DNA of 64,000 nt from Pseudomonas monteilii NBRC 103158 = DSM 14164 (GTDB lineage Bacteria > Pseudomonadota > Gammaproteobacteria > Pseudomonadales > Pseudomonadaceae): assembly GCF_000730605.1 (NCBI RefSeq), contig NZ_BBIS01000009.1, forward strand, positions 186,001 to 250,000, in the 5' to 3' direction. Position 1 is the stretch's first letter, and every line of letters begins with the position of its first letter. Below the pieces are notes generated by a model, which was given only the letters and a program-made list of their open reading frames with translations, searched no databases and was not told the DNA's origin. The translations under genes and the position numbers were made by a program. This document shows positions 54,949 through 63,979 of this stretch, piece by piece.

Positions 54949-56340
54949 TTACTTGGTTAGCCCCGCCAGCGGGCAATGCAGCACTAACTTCGCCCCACCC
55001 AACTCGCTCTCTCCAATCTCCAGCCCGAACCCATGCAGGTCGACGATCGCCGCAACGATCGATAACCCCAGCCCGAACCCGGCATGGCGATGGCCTTCAT
55101 CGCTGCGATAGAACCGCTTCAACACCGCAGCACGCTCTTGCTCGGGAATACCCGGCCCGCTGTCCTCGATGGCCAGGTGCACGCCGTTATCGTCCTGTGT
55201 CGCGCAAATCCGCACTTGCCCACTCTCGGGCGTGAACTTGATAGCATTGCCCACCAGGTTGGCCAGTGCCTCGAACAGCAGTTCGCGGTCACCGTGCAGA
55301 GTCGACAGCTGCGCGGGCTGGTGCAATTCCAGATGAATACCACCATCTTCGGCCAACGGTAGATAAAAGTCGTGCAGTTCGACCAGCAAATCATGCGGGT
55401 CCAGCTGAACGAAGCCGGCGCGGCGCTGGCGGTCTTCCAGTTCGCTGATGCGTAACAACCCGCGAAAACGTGCCATCAGGGTGTCGGTTTCGCCAATGGC
55501 CTGGTCCAGCGCCTCGGCTTGAGCAGAGTCGACATCGCTCTGCTGGCGAATGCGGTACAGCTGGGCGCGCAGGCGAGTCAGAGGGGTGCGCAGGTCATGG
55601 GCAATGTTGTCGCACACACCCTTCACCTCATGCATCAACCGCTCGATACGGTCGAGCATGGCGTTGACGATGGCGGCCAGCATGTCCAGTTCGTCGCGCC
55701 TGGCCGACAAGGGCAGGCGGTGAGTCAGGTCACCCGCGACGATAAGCTCGGCCTGGGCCTGGATCGCGCGGATACGCTTTAGCGGCCGACGGCGCAACAA
55801 ATACCAGCCTGCAAAGCCTGGAATCAGCGTCAAGGAGATACCCCAGAGCAGGGCATCGAGAATGATCCGGGTCACCACGAAGAGTGAGCCGTTATCGCGG
55901 AACAGTACCAGCCAGCGGCCATCTTGCACTTTGATCGCCACCGCATCGCAGCTGTCGCGGGGCAGGTGTGGGTCGTCGGCATCCAGGCAGCGTTTCAACT
56001 CATGGATCTTGCCGTCCAGCCTGAGCTCGGGGGGCAGGGTACGCACACTGCCGCCCATCGGGTTGAGCTGGGCGTCAAACAGGCCGTAGGCGTCGAAGCT
56101 GCGTTCTTCGAAGGCCTGGCTGGCGATCAGGGCGTCATCCAGCTGCTTGCCGCTCATGTGCGCGAACAGGTGTTGGCGTTGCAGCATGGAGTGGCGGGTG
56201 AGTTTGTTCAGGTAGCTGGACACCTCGAAATACAGCACCCCCATGAGGATGCTGCTCCAGGCCACGAACAAAAAGCTGTACAGCGCCAGCAGGCGGCTGG
56301 TCGAAGAGCTCCAGCCTTTAGACGGGTTCAGCAATGGCAT
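54949..56340 (-). CDS. Sensor histidine kinase
   Basis: A 463-residue two-component kinase: membrane segment about 15-38, periplasmic domain about 40-158, second membrane segment about 159-182, HAMP, dimerisation/phosphoacceptor H-box with His248 (DNIAHDLRTPLTRLR), and a catalytic domain with NLVGNAIKFTPE, DSGPGIP and GFGLGLSI. Partner of the overlapping response regulator. The stimulus is unknown; the periplasmic domain has a CD pair (RDSCDAV) of unclear meaning. Confidence 0.92.
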   Translation of the reverse strand: MPLLNPSKGWSSSTSRLLALYSFLFVAWSSILMGVLYFEVSSYLNKLTRHSMLQRQHLFAHMSGKQLDDALIASQAFEERSFDAYGLFDAQLNPMGGSVRTLPPELRLDGKIHELKRCLDADDPHLPRDSCDAVAIKVQDGRWLVLFRDNGSLFVVTRIILDALLWGISLTLIPGFAGWYLLRRRPLKRIRAIQAQAELIVAGDLTHRLPLSARRDELDMLAAIVNAMLDRIERLMHEVKGVCDNIAHDLRTPLTRLRAQLYRIRQQSDVDSAQAEALDQAIGETDTLMARFRGLLRISELEDRQRRAGFVQLDPHDLLVELHDFYLPLAEDGGIHLELHQPAQLSTLHGDRELLFEALANLVGNAIKFTPESGQVRICATQDDNGVHLAIEDSGPGIPEQERAAVLKRFYRSDEGHRHAGFGLGLSIVAAIVDLHGFGLEIGESELGGAKLVLHCPLAGLTK

Positions 56341-56998
56341 AGCCGGAGCCCCGCACCGTACGGATCAGCGGCGACTGGCCGGGGGAGTCGATTTTCTTGC
56401 GCAGACGGCCGATGTGCACGTCGATCAGGTTAGTGCCCGGGTCGAAGTGGTAGCCCCAGACTTCCTCGAAAATCATCATCCGTGTGATTACCTGGCCGCT
56501 GTGGCGCATCAGGTACTCCAGCAGCTTGTACTCGGTGGGCAGCAGGTTGAGGGTGTTGTCTCCACGGCGCGCCTCGTGGCTGATCAGGTCCAGCTGCAGG
56601 TCGGCGACCTGCAGGCGGGTCTGGGTCATGGGCACGCTGTTGCGGCGCAGCAATACCTCGACCCGCGCAGCCATCTCGTCGGAGGCAAACGGCTTGGTCA
56701 GGTAGTCGTCACCGCCGGCACGCAGGCCGCGCACCCGCTCATCGACGTCGGAGAGGGCGCTGATCATCAGGATCGGCGTGGCGATCTTGAGGCTGCGCAG
56801 GGTGGTAACGATGGTCAGGCCGTCGACCTCGGGCAGCATGCGGTCGAGGGTGATCAGGTCATAGCCGCCGGCAATGGCTTTGGCCAGGCCTTCACGGCCA
56901 TTGTCGGCCCAATCCACGTCCAGGCCGTGGCTGGTAAGTTCGGCGACGATTTCCTGGCCGGTGACGGCGTCGTCTTCGATGGTCAGTACGCGAGGCAT
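56318..56998 (-). CDS. OmpR/PhoB-family response regulator
   Basis: A 226-residue response regulator: receiver domain with phosphoacceptor Asp52 (LITLDRMLP), acidic pair EDD at 8-10 and the conserved Lys near 102 (TKPF), then an OmpR-type winged helix (about 130-225, LLPTEYKLLEYLMRHSGQVITRMMIFEEVWG). It precedes and overlaps its kinase gene by 23 nt, so both are cotranscribed. ATG 56998; the extended upstream frame is antisense to nothing credible. Confidence 0.94.
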   Translation of the reverse strand: MPRVLTIEDDAVTGQEIVAELTSHGLDVDWADNGREGLAKAIAGGYDLITLDRMLPEVDGLTIVTTLRSLKIATPILMISALSDVDERVRGLRAGGDDYLTKPFASDEMAARVEVLLRRNSVPMTQTRLQVADLQLDLISHEARRGDNTLNLLPTEYKLLEYLMRHSGQVITRMMIFEEVWGYHFDPGTNLIDVHIGRLRKKIDSPGQSPLIRTVRGSGYAIAEPV

Positions 56999-57072
56999 GC
57001 TGGTTCCTGGGCATCTAATAGAGATTTGATTGTGCCAAAGAATAGACAACCGGCGATTTAAGAAAAATTCAT

Positions 57073-57768
57073 CTAGCGTGCGCCGATACCCTCGGCATGC
57101 ATGATCTGCGCAATGATCGGCACCGGAGTCATCAGGTGCGAGCGCATCATGGCGCTGGCGCGCTTGGCGTCGCGGGCGAGAATCACCTCCACCAGTGCCG
57201 CATGCTCCTGGCGCTTGAGCTCCAGCGCCTGTTCGGAAAACACCGTCTGCGTCAGCCACAGGTGGCGATAACGCTCGGCCTGGTCGAACAGGTAGGTGCG
57301 CGCCTGCAGCAGGTGCTTGGAACCGCAACCCGAGGCAATGGCAGTGTGAAACGCCTTGTGCCGTTCGTCCCACACATCCAGGCGCTGTTCGCGGGTTTTT
57401 ACTTCCACGACCTTGGCCAGTGTATGCGAGTGGGCCAGCACTGACGCCTCCCAGGCGTCATCACCGCGCTCGATGGCCAAGGCAATGATCATCGCCTCCA
57501 GGTTGGCGCGGGCATCGTAGATGTCGTTCATCTCGTCCAGCGACATGGGCGCCACCCGGTAGCCTTTCTGGCTGATGGCGTTGACCAGGTGTTCGGCCAC
57601 CAGTTGCGAAAGCGCTTCGCGCAGCGGGCCCACGCCCAGGTCGTAGCGTTCCTTCAGGGCGCTCATCAACAGTTTTTCACCGGGCTTGAATACACCACGG
57701 ATGATGTCCTTCTTGAGCCTCTCATACCCGCTGAATGCTGAGTTTTGTCGGGGGGCGAGCGCTTCCAA
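57073..57768 (-). CDS. csiR: GntR-family repressor CsiR (GlaR)
   Basis: A 231-residue FadR-type GntR regulator: winged HTH near residues 14-70 (YERLKKDIIRGVFKPGEKLLMSALKERYDLGVGPLREALSQLVAE) and an FCD sensor domain. Adjacent and divergent to csiD, it matches CsiR/GlaR, which represses csiD and responds to glutarate. The start is uncertain: a TTG at 57768 with AGGA about 9 nt upstream gives a protein similar in length to the E. coli one. An ATG at 57873 would run through the csiD promoter region. Confidence 0.85.
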   Translation of the reverse strand: MEALAPRQNSAFSGYERLKKDIIRGVFKPGEKLLMSALKERYDLGVGPLREALSQLVAEHLVNAISQKGYRVAPMSLDEMNDIYDARANLEAMIIALAIERGDDAWEASVLAHSHTLAKVVEVKTREQRLDVWDERHKAFHTAIASGCGSKHLLQARTYLFDQAERYRHLWLTQTVFSEQALELKRQEHAALVEVILARDAKRASAMMRSHLMTPVPIIAQIMHAEGIGAR

Positions 57769-57821
57769 GATCCTGTTCCTCAAAACGTTTTGGCGATCAT
57801 ACCGAAACCGTCTGCGGACGA

Positions 57822-57873
57822 AAAACAATGGACAATAACGACTAATAGCTATGAAAAATAAAAATATAGACAT
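57822..57873. promoter_or_regulatory. Candidate CsiR half-sites between csiR and csiD
   Basis: AAAATATAGACAT (57861-57873) exactly matches the complement of the ATGT-N5-TTTT half-site that I recall for E. coli CsiR. AAAA-N6-ACAA at 57822-57835 resembles the other half-site with one extra base. Spacing differs from E. coli. An ATCCAG-N7-CTGGAT repeat lies closer to csiD (57912-57930). Confidence 0.35.
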
Positions 57874-57962
57874 TTTGATTGAGTGGCGATATTTTTAGCT
57901 CGCCCGCACTGATCCAGGTCATCACTGGATAGCGCCAACCACCTTTTTGCCAGGACACTGCC

Positions 57963-58940
57963 ATGAACGCCTTTACGCAGATCGACGAACTTGTGATGCC
58001 GCTGCCGCTCGAACCGCGTGGTTACACCATCGCTCCCTCGAAACAGTCGCCGCGCCTGCTGGAACTGACCTTTGCCCGAGAAACCGTCGAAGCGTTCGTC
58101 CAGGCCGTCGCCCAATGGCCGGTGCAGGCGCTGGAGTACAAGTCGTTCCTGCGCTTCCGGGTAGGTGAAATTCTTGATGAGCTGTGCCAGGGCACCTTGC
58201 GCCCCGTGCTGCTCAACACCATCCTCGACCGCACGACCGGCGGCATGCTGATTACCCCGATCGGCCTGGATGACGTGAGCCAGGCCGAGGACATGGTCAA
58301 GTTCACCACCGCCTGTGCACACCTGATCGGCCGTTCCAACTACGACGCCATGAGTGGGCAGTTCTATGCGCGCTTCGTGGTGGTCAACAGCGACAACTCT
58401 GACAGCTACCTGCGCCAGCCGCACCGGGTCATGGAGCTGCACAACGACGGCACCTTCGTGAACCAGATCACCGACTACGTGCTGATGCTGAAAATCGACG
58501 AAAAGAACATGGAAGGTGGCAACTCGCTGCTGCTGCACCTTGACGACTGGGAGCAGTGCGAGGAATTCTTCCGCCACCCCATGGCACGCCGCGAAATGCG
58601 CTGGACCGCGCCACCCAGCAAAAAGGTTGCCGAGGATGTGTTCCACTCGGTGTTCGACACCGATGGCGAAGGCCGCCCGACCATGCGCTACATTGACCAG
58701 TTCGTGCAGCCGGAAAACTACGAGGAAGGTATCTGGCTGAACGCCTTGTCCGACTCGCTGGAAGGCAGCGAGAAGAAGGTGTCGGTACCGGTAGGTGTAG
58801 GCAGCTTCCTGCTGATCAACAACCTGTTCTGGCTGCATGGCCGCGACCGCTTCACCCCGCACGAGGGCCTGCGCCGTGAACTGATGCGTCAGCGTGGTTA
58901 CGTCGCCTTCCCAAAACCGCTGTACCAGCGCGGGCAATAA
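57963..58940 (+). CDS. csiD: Glutarate 2-hydroxylase CsiD (GlaH)
   Basis: A 325-residue Fe(II)/2-oxoglutarate dioxygenase that hydroxylates glutarate to L-2-hydroxyglutarate. The facial triad is visible: His-x-Asp in MELHNDGTF near residue 160 and the distal His in [12 protein letters not shown] near 292, with Arg in [15 protein letters not shown] 57963 has CAGGAC upstream. It is followed by lhgO, which oxidises its product. This is the known lysine/5-aminovalerate to 2-oxoglutarate branch in P. putida. Confidence 0.95.
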   Translation: MNAFTQIDELVMPLPLEPRGYTIAPSKQSPRLLELTFARETVEAFVQAVAQWPVQALEYKSFLRFRVGEILDELCQGTLRPVLLNTILDRTTGGMLITPIGLDDVSQAEDMVKFTTACAHLIGRSNYDAMSGQFYARFVVVNSDNSDSYLRQPHRVMELHNDGTFVNQITDYVLMLKIDEKNMEGGNSLLLHLDDWEQCEEFFRHPMARREMRWTAPPSKKVAEDVFHSVFDTDGEGRPTMRYIDQFVQPENYEEGIWLNALSDSLEGSEKKVSVPVGVGSFLLINNLFWLHGRDRFTPHEGLRRELMRQRGYVAFPKPLYQRGQ

Positions 58941-58951
58941 TCAAGGGTGCC

Positions 58952-59018
58952 GGGCGGGCGCCCGCCCACGCGCTTTTGCAAAAAAACGATGCCACCAAGG
59001 CCCGTGCGGGCCTTGGTG
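58952..59018. repeat. Two palindromes between csiD and lhgO
   Basis: A 16-bp perfect palindrome GGGCGGGCGCCCGCCC (58952-58967) and a hairpin with 12-bp perfect arms around TG (58993-59018, CCAAGGCCCG core) lie in the 114-nt gap. They may stabilise the csiD message or trim the downstream level. Confidence 0.7.
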
Positions 59019-59054
59019 AGCCAGCCAGGCAATGCCTGCGTGTGAGGTAAGGCT

Positions 59055-60305
59055 GTGTACGATTTCATCATTATTGGCGGTGGCATTGTGGGCATGTCCA
59101 CGGCCATGCACCTGATCAAGGTCTACCCGGACGCGAAGATTCTCCTGCTGGAGAAGGAGTCCGGCCCGGCCCGCCATCAGACCGGCCACAACAGCGGTGT
59201 GATTCATGCCGGCGTGTATTACACCCCCGGCAGCCTCAAGGCGCGTTTCTGCCTGGAAGGCAACAAGGCCACCAAGGCCTTCTGCACCCAGCACGGCATC
59301 CGCTTCGATGAGTGTGGCAAATTGCTGGTGGCCACCAACGACCTGGAAATGCAGCGCATGAAGGCGCTGTGGGAGCGCACTGCGGCCAATGGCCTGGAGC
59401 GCTATTGGCTGTCGGCGGACGAACTGCGCGAGCGCGAGCCCAACATCGTTGGCATGGGTGGCATCTTCGTGCCGTCCAGTGGCATCGTCAATTACGCGCA
59501 AGTGACCGCTGCCATGGGGGCTGAGTTTCAGCGTGCCGGTGGTGAAATCCGCTATGGCGCCGAGGTGGTCGGCTTGCAGGAGCAGGCCAGCGAAGTGATC
59601 GTACGCACGCAGCGCGACGAGTTCCGCAGCCGTTTCCTGGTAACGTGCTCGGGCCTGATGGCCGACCGCGTGGTGAGCATGCTGGGCCTGCGCACCGAGT
59701 TTGTGATTTGCCCGTTCCGTGGCGAGTACTACTTGCTGCCCAAGCAGCATAACCAGATCGTCAACCACCTGATCTACCCGATTCCTGATCCGTCGATGCC
59801 GTTCCTGGGCGTGCACCTGACCCGCATGATCGACGGCACCGTCACCGTCGGCCCCAACGCCGTACTGGCGATGAAGCGAGAGGGCTACCGCAAGACCGAC
59901 GTCAGCCCTGGTGACCTGTTCCAGACCCTGACGACCCCCGGCATTCTCAAGGTACTGGCGAAGAACTTCCGCCCGGGCCTGATCGAGATGAAAAACTCGC
60001 TGTTCAAGGGCGGCTACCTCAAGCAGGTGCAGAAGTACTGCCCGAGCATCACCAAAGCCGACCTCACGCCGTACCCGGCCGGCGTACGCGCCCAGGCGGT
60101 GTCGCGCGACGGCAAGCTGATCGACGACTTCCTGTTCGTCAACACCGCGCGCAGCGTCAACGTGTGCAATGCGCCGTCGCCGGCCGCCACCTCGGCCATT
60201 CCGATCGGCGCCTACATTGTCGAAAAGGTGTGCGAGCAGGTCAGCCTGCAAGGGGGGCACTTCCCCAAGGCTGATCGTGCAGCCAGCCAGCGGGCTGCCA
60301 GCTGA
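59055..60305 (+). CDS. lhgO: L-2-hydroxyglutarate oxidase/dehydrogenase
   Basis: LhgO (416 aa) is an FAD-dependent DAO-family enzyme oxidising L-2-hydroxyglutarate to 2-oxoglutarate, coupled to the membrane quinone pool. The dinucleotide motif is YDFIIIGGGIVGMSTA (residues 2-17), followed by HQTGHNSGVIHAGVYYTPGS. GTG start with AAGG upstream. It completes the csiD-lhgO pathway and is followed by a permease gene after a 152-nt gap. Confidence 0.95.
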   Translation: MYDFIIIGGGIVGMSTAMHLIKVYPDAKILLLEKESGPARHQTGHNSGVIHAGVYYTPGSLKARFCLEGNKATKAFCTQHGIRFDECGKLLVATNDLEMQRMKALWERTAANGLERYWLSADELREREPNIVGMGGIFVPSSGIVNYAQVTAAMGAEFQRAGGEIRYGAEVVGLQEQASEVIVRTQRDEFRSRFLVTCSGLMADRVVSMLGLRTEFVICPFRGEYYLLPKQHNQIVNHLIYPIPDPSMPFLGVHLTRMIDGTVTVGPNAVLAMKREGYRKTDVSPGDLFQTLTTPGILKVLAKNFRPGLIEMKNSLFKGGYLKQVQKYCPSITKADLTPYPAGVRAQAVSRDGKLIDDFLFVNTARSVNVCNAPSPAATSAIPIGAYIVEKVCEQVSLQGGHFPKADRAASQRAAS

Positions 60306-60437
60306 CACACCCGTAATACGTTTTGCGGTCTCCTCTTACTCAACCCGAACTGCCCTACTCACCATTTGGGGCAGGGCGGGCTTTTTCGCGCCTGCGTCGG
60401 TGATCGTGCCAGCCGACGGCCCCTTCGCGGGCATGAC

Positions 60438-60450
60438 AAAAACAACAAGG
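60438..60450 (+). promoter_or_regulatory. CA motif (Crc/Hfq-type) overlapping the permease ribosome-binding site
   Basis: AAAAACAACAAGG contains a perfect AAnAAnAA motif directly joined to the AAGG Shine-Dalgarno, 7 nt before the ATG at 60458. Hfq-Crc binding at such sites blocks translation in pseudomonads under good carbon supply. The upstream half of this gap also has a partial REP sequence near 60412-60435. Confidence 0.6.
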
Positions 60451-60457
60451 TAGCGCC

Positions 60458-61849
60458 ATGCAAACCCACAAGAACAATTTGAGTCATGGATTGAAATCAC
60501 GGCATGTCACCATGCTGTCCATTGCCGGCGTGATCGGTGCAGGCCTGTTTGTCGGCTCTGGCCGTGCCATTGCTGAAGCCGGGCCGGCCACCATCCTGGC
60601 CTATATTCTGGCCGGTGGCCTGGTAGTGCTGGTGATGCGCATGCTGGCCGAAATGGCGGTTGCCTCGCCGGATACCGGGTCGTTTTCCACCTATGCCGAC
60701 CTCGCCATCGGCAAATGGGCCGGCTACACCATCGGTTGGCTGTATTGGTGGTTCTGGGTGCTGATCATTCCGATCGAAGCCAACATCGCCGCCACCATCA
60801 TCAATTCCTGGGTCCCGCAAATGGAGATCTGGGTATTGTCGCTGGTCATCACGTTGCTGCTGACCGCTACCAACCTGTTCAGCGTGAAGAACTACGGTGA
60901 GTTCGAGTTCTGGCTGGCACTGGTCAAGGTGGTGGCTATCGTCAGCTTCATTGCGCTTGGCGTATGCGCTATTTTCGGTTTGTTGCCGGGTTCCGGCGTC
61001 AGCGGCGTCTCGCGCCTGTGGGACACCGGCGGTTTCATGCCAAATGGCTTCGGCGCAGTGCTCAGCGCCATGCTGATCACCATGTTCTCGTTCCTCGGCG
61101 CCGAGGTGGTGACGATTGCGGCAGCCGAGTCTGACGAGGCGGGCAAGCACATTTCCAAGGCCACCAATTCGGTGATCTGGCGGATCACGCTGTTCTACAT
61201 CCTGTCGATCTTCATCGTGATTGCACTGGTACCGTGGACCGACCCGCGCCTGGCCACCGAAGGCTCATACGTTACGGTGCTGGATACCCTGGGTGTGCCA
61301 AATGCCAAGGCCATCATCGACTTCGTGGTACTGACATCGGTGACCAGCTGCCTTAACTCGTCGTTGTACACCGCCTCACGCATGGTCTATTCGCTGAGCC
61401 GTCGCGGTGATGCACCGGCTTGCGCCCAGGTGACCAGCCGCAGCGGCACACCGGTGGTAGCGGTGCTGCTGTCTACCGGCGCTGCGTTCCTGGCGGTGAT
61501 TGCCAATTACCTGGTGCCGGCCAAGGTGTTCGGCTTCCTCATGGCAAGCTCTGGCGCCATTGCCCTGCTGGTGTACCTGGTGATCGCCGTTTCCCAGCTG
61601 CGCCTGCGCCAACGCTTGACTGCACAGGGCAAGACGTTGGGTTATCGCATGTGGCTGTTCCCGTGGCTGACCTGGGGCGTGATCCTGTTCATCAGCGGCG
61701 TATTGGTGCTGATGCTGTTCCGGCCGGATCACCGCCTTGAGGTGGTGTCGACCATGGTGCTGGCGGTGCTTGTGGTGTGTTCCGGCCTGCTGGTCACGCG
61801 GCGCCGGGCACGCGCTGTGCCGGCGAACAGCATAGGGCAGGGTGCCTGA
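60458..61849 (+). CDS. gabP: APC-family amino-acid permease (GabP-like)
   Basis: A 463-residue 12-segment APC transporter with the start GLKSRHVTMLSIAGVIGAGLFVGSGRAI and the FLGAEVVTIAAAESDEAGKHI region of the GabP/AnsP/LysP group. As the third gene of the csi locus it probably imports 5-aminovalerate, GABA or a similar omega-amino acid. In E. coli the matching operon carries gabP. Substrate is inferred from context. Translation may be controlled by Crc/Hfq. Confidence 0.85.
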   Translation: MQTHKNNLSHGLKSRHVTMLSIAGVIGAGLFVGSGRAIAEAGPATILAYILAGGLVVLVMRMLAEMAVASPDTGSFSTYADLAIGKWAGYTIGWLYWWFWVLIIPIEANIAATIINSWVPQMEIWVLSLVITLLLTATNLFSVKNYGEFEFWLALVKVVAIVSFIALGVCAIFGLLPGSGVSGVSRLWDTGGFMPNGFGAVLSAMLITMFSFLGAEVVTIAAAESDEAGKHISKATNSVIWRITLFYILSIFIVIALVPWTDPRLATEGSYVTVLDTLGVPNAKAIIDFVVLTSVTSCLNSSLYTASRMVYSLSRRGDAPACAQVTSRSGTPVVAVLLSTGAAFLAVIANYLVPAKVFGFLMASSGAIALLVYLVIAVSQLRLRQRLTAQGKTLGYRMWLFPWLTWGVILFISGVLVLMLFRPDHRLEVVSTMVLAVLVVCSGLLVTRRRARAVPANSIGQGA

Positions 61850-61936
61850 CACGTCTGGTCTGAAGACAGACGAGCAAGTCGCATCAGGCTGTGAGAGGAT
61901 GTCCGCCATTGCAGCCAGGACCCCGAACACAGCCTG

Positions 61937-62830
61937 ATGAAGACACCCAAAAGAATCGAACCCCTGATCGAAGACGGCTTGGTCGACGAAGTACTGCGGC
62001 CGTTGATGAGTGGCAAGGAGGCCGCCGTGTACGTGGTGCGCTGTGGCAGCCAGGTGCGTTGCGCCAAAGTCTATAAAGAAGCCAACAAGCGCAGCTTCCG
62101 CCAGGCCGCCGAGTACCAGGAAGGCCGCAAGGTGCGCAACAGCCGTCAGGCCCGGGCCATGGCCAAGGGCAGCAAGTACGGCCGCAAGGAAGCCGAAGAC
62201 GCTTGGCAGAACGCCGAAGTGGCGGCGTTGTTCCGCCTTGCCAGCGCGGGCGTGAGGGTGCCCAAGCCCTACGACTTCCAGGACGGCGTGCTGTTGATGG
62301 AGTTGGTAACCGATGCCGATGGCGACGCCGCACCAAGGTTGAACGACGTGCACCTTGAAGCCGAGGATGCCCGCACGTTCCATGCCTTTGTCATTCGTCA
62401 GATCGTGTTGATGCTGTGTGCCGGGCTGGTGCATGGCGACCTGTCGGAGTTCAACGTGTTGCTGGGCCCGGACGGGCCGGTGATCATCGACTTGCCACAG
62501 GCGGTGGATGCGGCGGCCAACAACCATGCCTTCAACATGCTGCAGCGCGATGTTGACAATATGGCCCACTATTTCGGGCGTTTTGCGCCGGAGCTGAAAA
62601 ACACCCGGTATGCGCAGGAAATGTGGGCGCTTTACGAGGCCGGTGACTTGCTTCCCGACAGCCCTTTGTCTGGGGTGTTCGAGGATGACGAACATGAAGC
62701 TGACGTGACGGGGGTCATGCGCGAGATCGATTCAGCCCGCATAGATGACGCCCGCCGCCGTGCCGCGCGCGCTGAGGCCGAGCATGGGCCGGCCAAGGCA
62801 GAAGAGCCGACGCCGCCCTGGCTTCAGTAA
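61937..62830 (+). CDS. RIO1-family serine/threonine kinase
   Basis: A 297-residue atypical protein kinase of the RIO1 group. The ATP-binding loop is SGKEAAVYVVRCGS, the catalytic loop GLVHGDLSEFNVLL (catalytic Asp near 173) and the metal-binding IDLPQAVD. RIO kinases mature 40S/30S ribosomes in eukaryotes and archaea; bacterial copies are less common and their substrate is unclear. It is a single-gene unit ended by a REP hairpin. Likely cytoplasmic. Confidence 0.93.
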   Translation: MKTPKRIEPLIEDGLVDEVLRPLMSGKEAAVYVVRCGSQVRCAKVYKEANKRSFRQAAEYQEGRKVRNSRQARAMAKGSKYGRKEAEDAWQNAEVAALFRLASAGVRVPKPYDFQDGVLLMELVTDADGDAAPRLNDVHLEAEDARTFHAFVIRQIVLMLCAGLVHGDLSEFNVLLGPDGPVIIDLPQAVDAAANNHAFNMLQRDVDNMAHYFGRFAPELKNTRYAQEMWALYEAGDLLPDSPLSGVFEDDEHEADVTGVMREIDSARIDDARRRAARAEAEHGPAKAEEPTPPWLQ

Positions 62831-62837
62831 TAGGTTG

Positions 62838-62885
62838 CCTGTACCGGCCTCTTCGCGGGCGTGCCCGCGAAGAGGCCGGTACAGG
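62838..62885. repeat. REP element with perfect 23-bp arms
   Basis: Arms 62838-62860 and 62863-62885 are perfect complements with a 2-nt spacer and contain the CGGCCTCTTCGCGGGC core. It follows the RIO kinase gene and may terminate it. Confidence 0.88.
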
Positions 62886-63004
62886 ATAACCAGGGCGCAA
62901 AACAGTCATTGCCTTTGACGCAAGACAATATCTCGTCATTTGTCCTTTTCACTGGCGCGTCACAGGCATAAGGTATACGCCGTTCAAAATGCCCTGGAGC
63001 TGTC

Positions 63005-63979
63005 ATGTCCAACCAATTCCCGTCCGTTCGTCCCCGCCGCCTGCGCCAGAACGAGTCCCTGCGCACGATCTTCCAGGAAACCGAATTCCGCCTGGAAGAC
63101 CTGATCCTGCCGATCTTCGTCGAGGAGGGCATCGATGACTTCGTGCCGATCACCAGCATGCCCGGTGTCAATCGCATCCCCGAAAAGCTGCTGGCCCAGG
63201 AAATCGAGCGCTACGCCCGTGCCGGCATCAAGTCGGTGATGACCTTTGGCGTATCGCACAACCTGGACGCTGTTGGCAGCGACACCTGGAACGAAAACGG
63301 CCTGGTTGCGCGCATGTCGCGCATCTGCAAAGACACCGTGCCGGAAATGGTGGTGATGTCCGACACCTGCTTCTGCGAATACACCAGCCACGGCCACTGC
63401 GGCGTGCTGCATGACCACGGTGTGGACAACGACGCCACCCTGGCCAACCTGGGCAAGCAGGCGGTCATCGCTGCCGCTGCCGGTGCCGACTTCATCGCCC
63501 CGTCGGCGGCAATGGACGGCCAGGTACAGGCTATCCGCAGCGCGCTGGATGGCGCCGGTTTCCATGACACGGCGATCATGGCCTATTCGACCAAGTTCGC
63601 CTCGTCGCTGTATGGCCCGTTCCGCGAAGCCGGTGGTACCGCGCTGAAGGGCGACCGCAAGAGCTACCAGATGAACCCGATGAACCGCCGCGAAGCGGTG
63701 CGCGAGTCGCTGCTGGATGAGCAGGAAGGGGCAGACGTGCTGATGGTCAAGCCGGCTGGCGCCTACCTTGACGTGATCGCCGACATCCGCGCCGCGTCGC
63801 GCCTGCCACTGGCGGCCTATCAGGTGAGTGGCGAGTACGCGATGATCAAGTTCGGCGGCCTGGCCGGCGCCATCGATGAAGGCCGCGTAGTGCGTGAAAG
63901 CATTGGCGCAATCAAGCGTGCCGGTGCTGACCTGATCCTGACCTACTTCGCCATGGACCTGGCCCGCGAAGGTATCTGA
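63005..63979 (+). CDS. hemB: Delta-aminolevulinic acid dehydratase (porphobilinogen synthase), zinc-site type
   Basis: HemB (324 aa) condenses two 5-aminolevulinate molecules to porphobilinogen. The two active-site lysines are in [13 protein letters not shown] and [10 protein letters not shown]. The metal region reads [15 protein letters not shown], with the three cysteines of the zinc-dependent enteric type. The P. aeruginosa enzyme instead has an aspartate-rich, cysteine-free segment and uses magnesium. This copy may therefore be a second, zinc-type HemB. A GC-rich hairpin begins after the stop and runs out of the window. Confidence 0.95.
   Translation: MSNQFPSVRPRRLRQNESLRTIFQETEFRLEDLILPIFVEEGIDDFVPITSMPGVNRIPEKLLAQEIERYARAGIKSVMTFGVSHNLDAVGSDTWNENGLVARMSRICKDTVPEMVVMSDTCFCEYTSHGHCGVLHDHGVDNDATLANLGKQAVIAAAAGADFIAPSAAMDGQVQAIRSALDGAGFHDTAIMAYSTKFASSLYGPFREAGGTALKGDRKSYQMNPMNRREAVRESLLDEQEGADVLMVKPAGAYLDVIADIRAASRLPLAAYQVSGEYAMIKFGGLAGAIDEGRVVRESIGAIKRAGADLILTYFAMDLAREGI

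Noticed and set aside
57769..57873. ATG at 57873 as csiR start
   Set aside because: It would encode an unrelated hydrophobic leader through the AT-rich csiD promoter; the TTG at 57768 fits family length.
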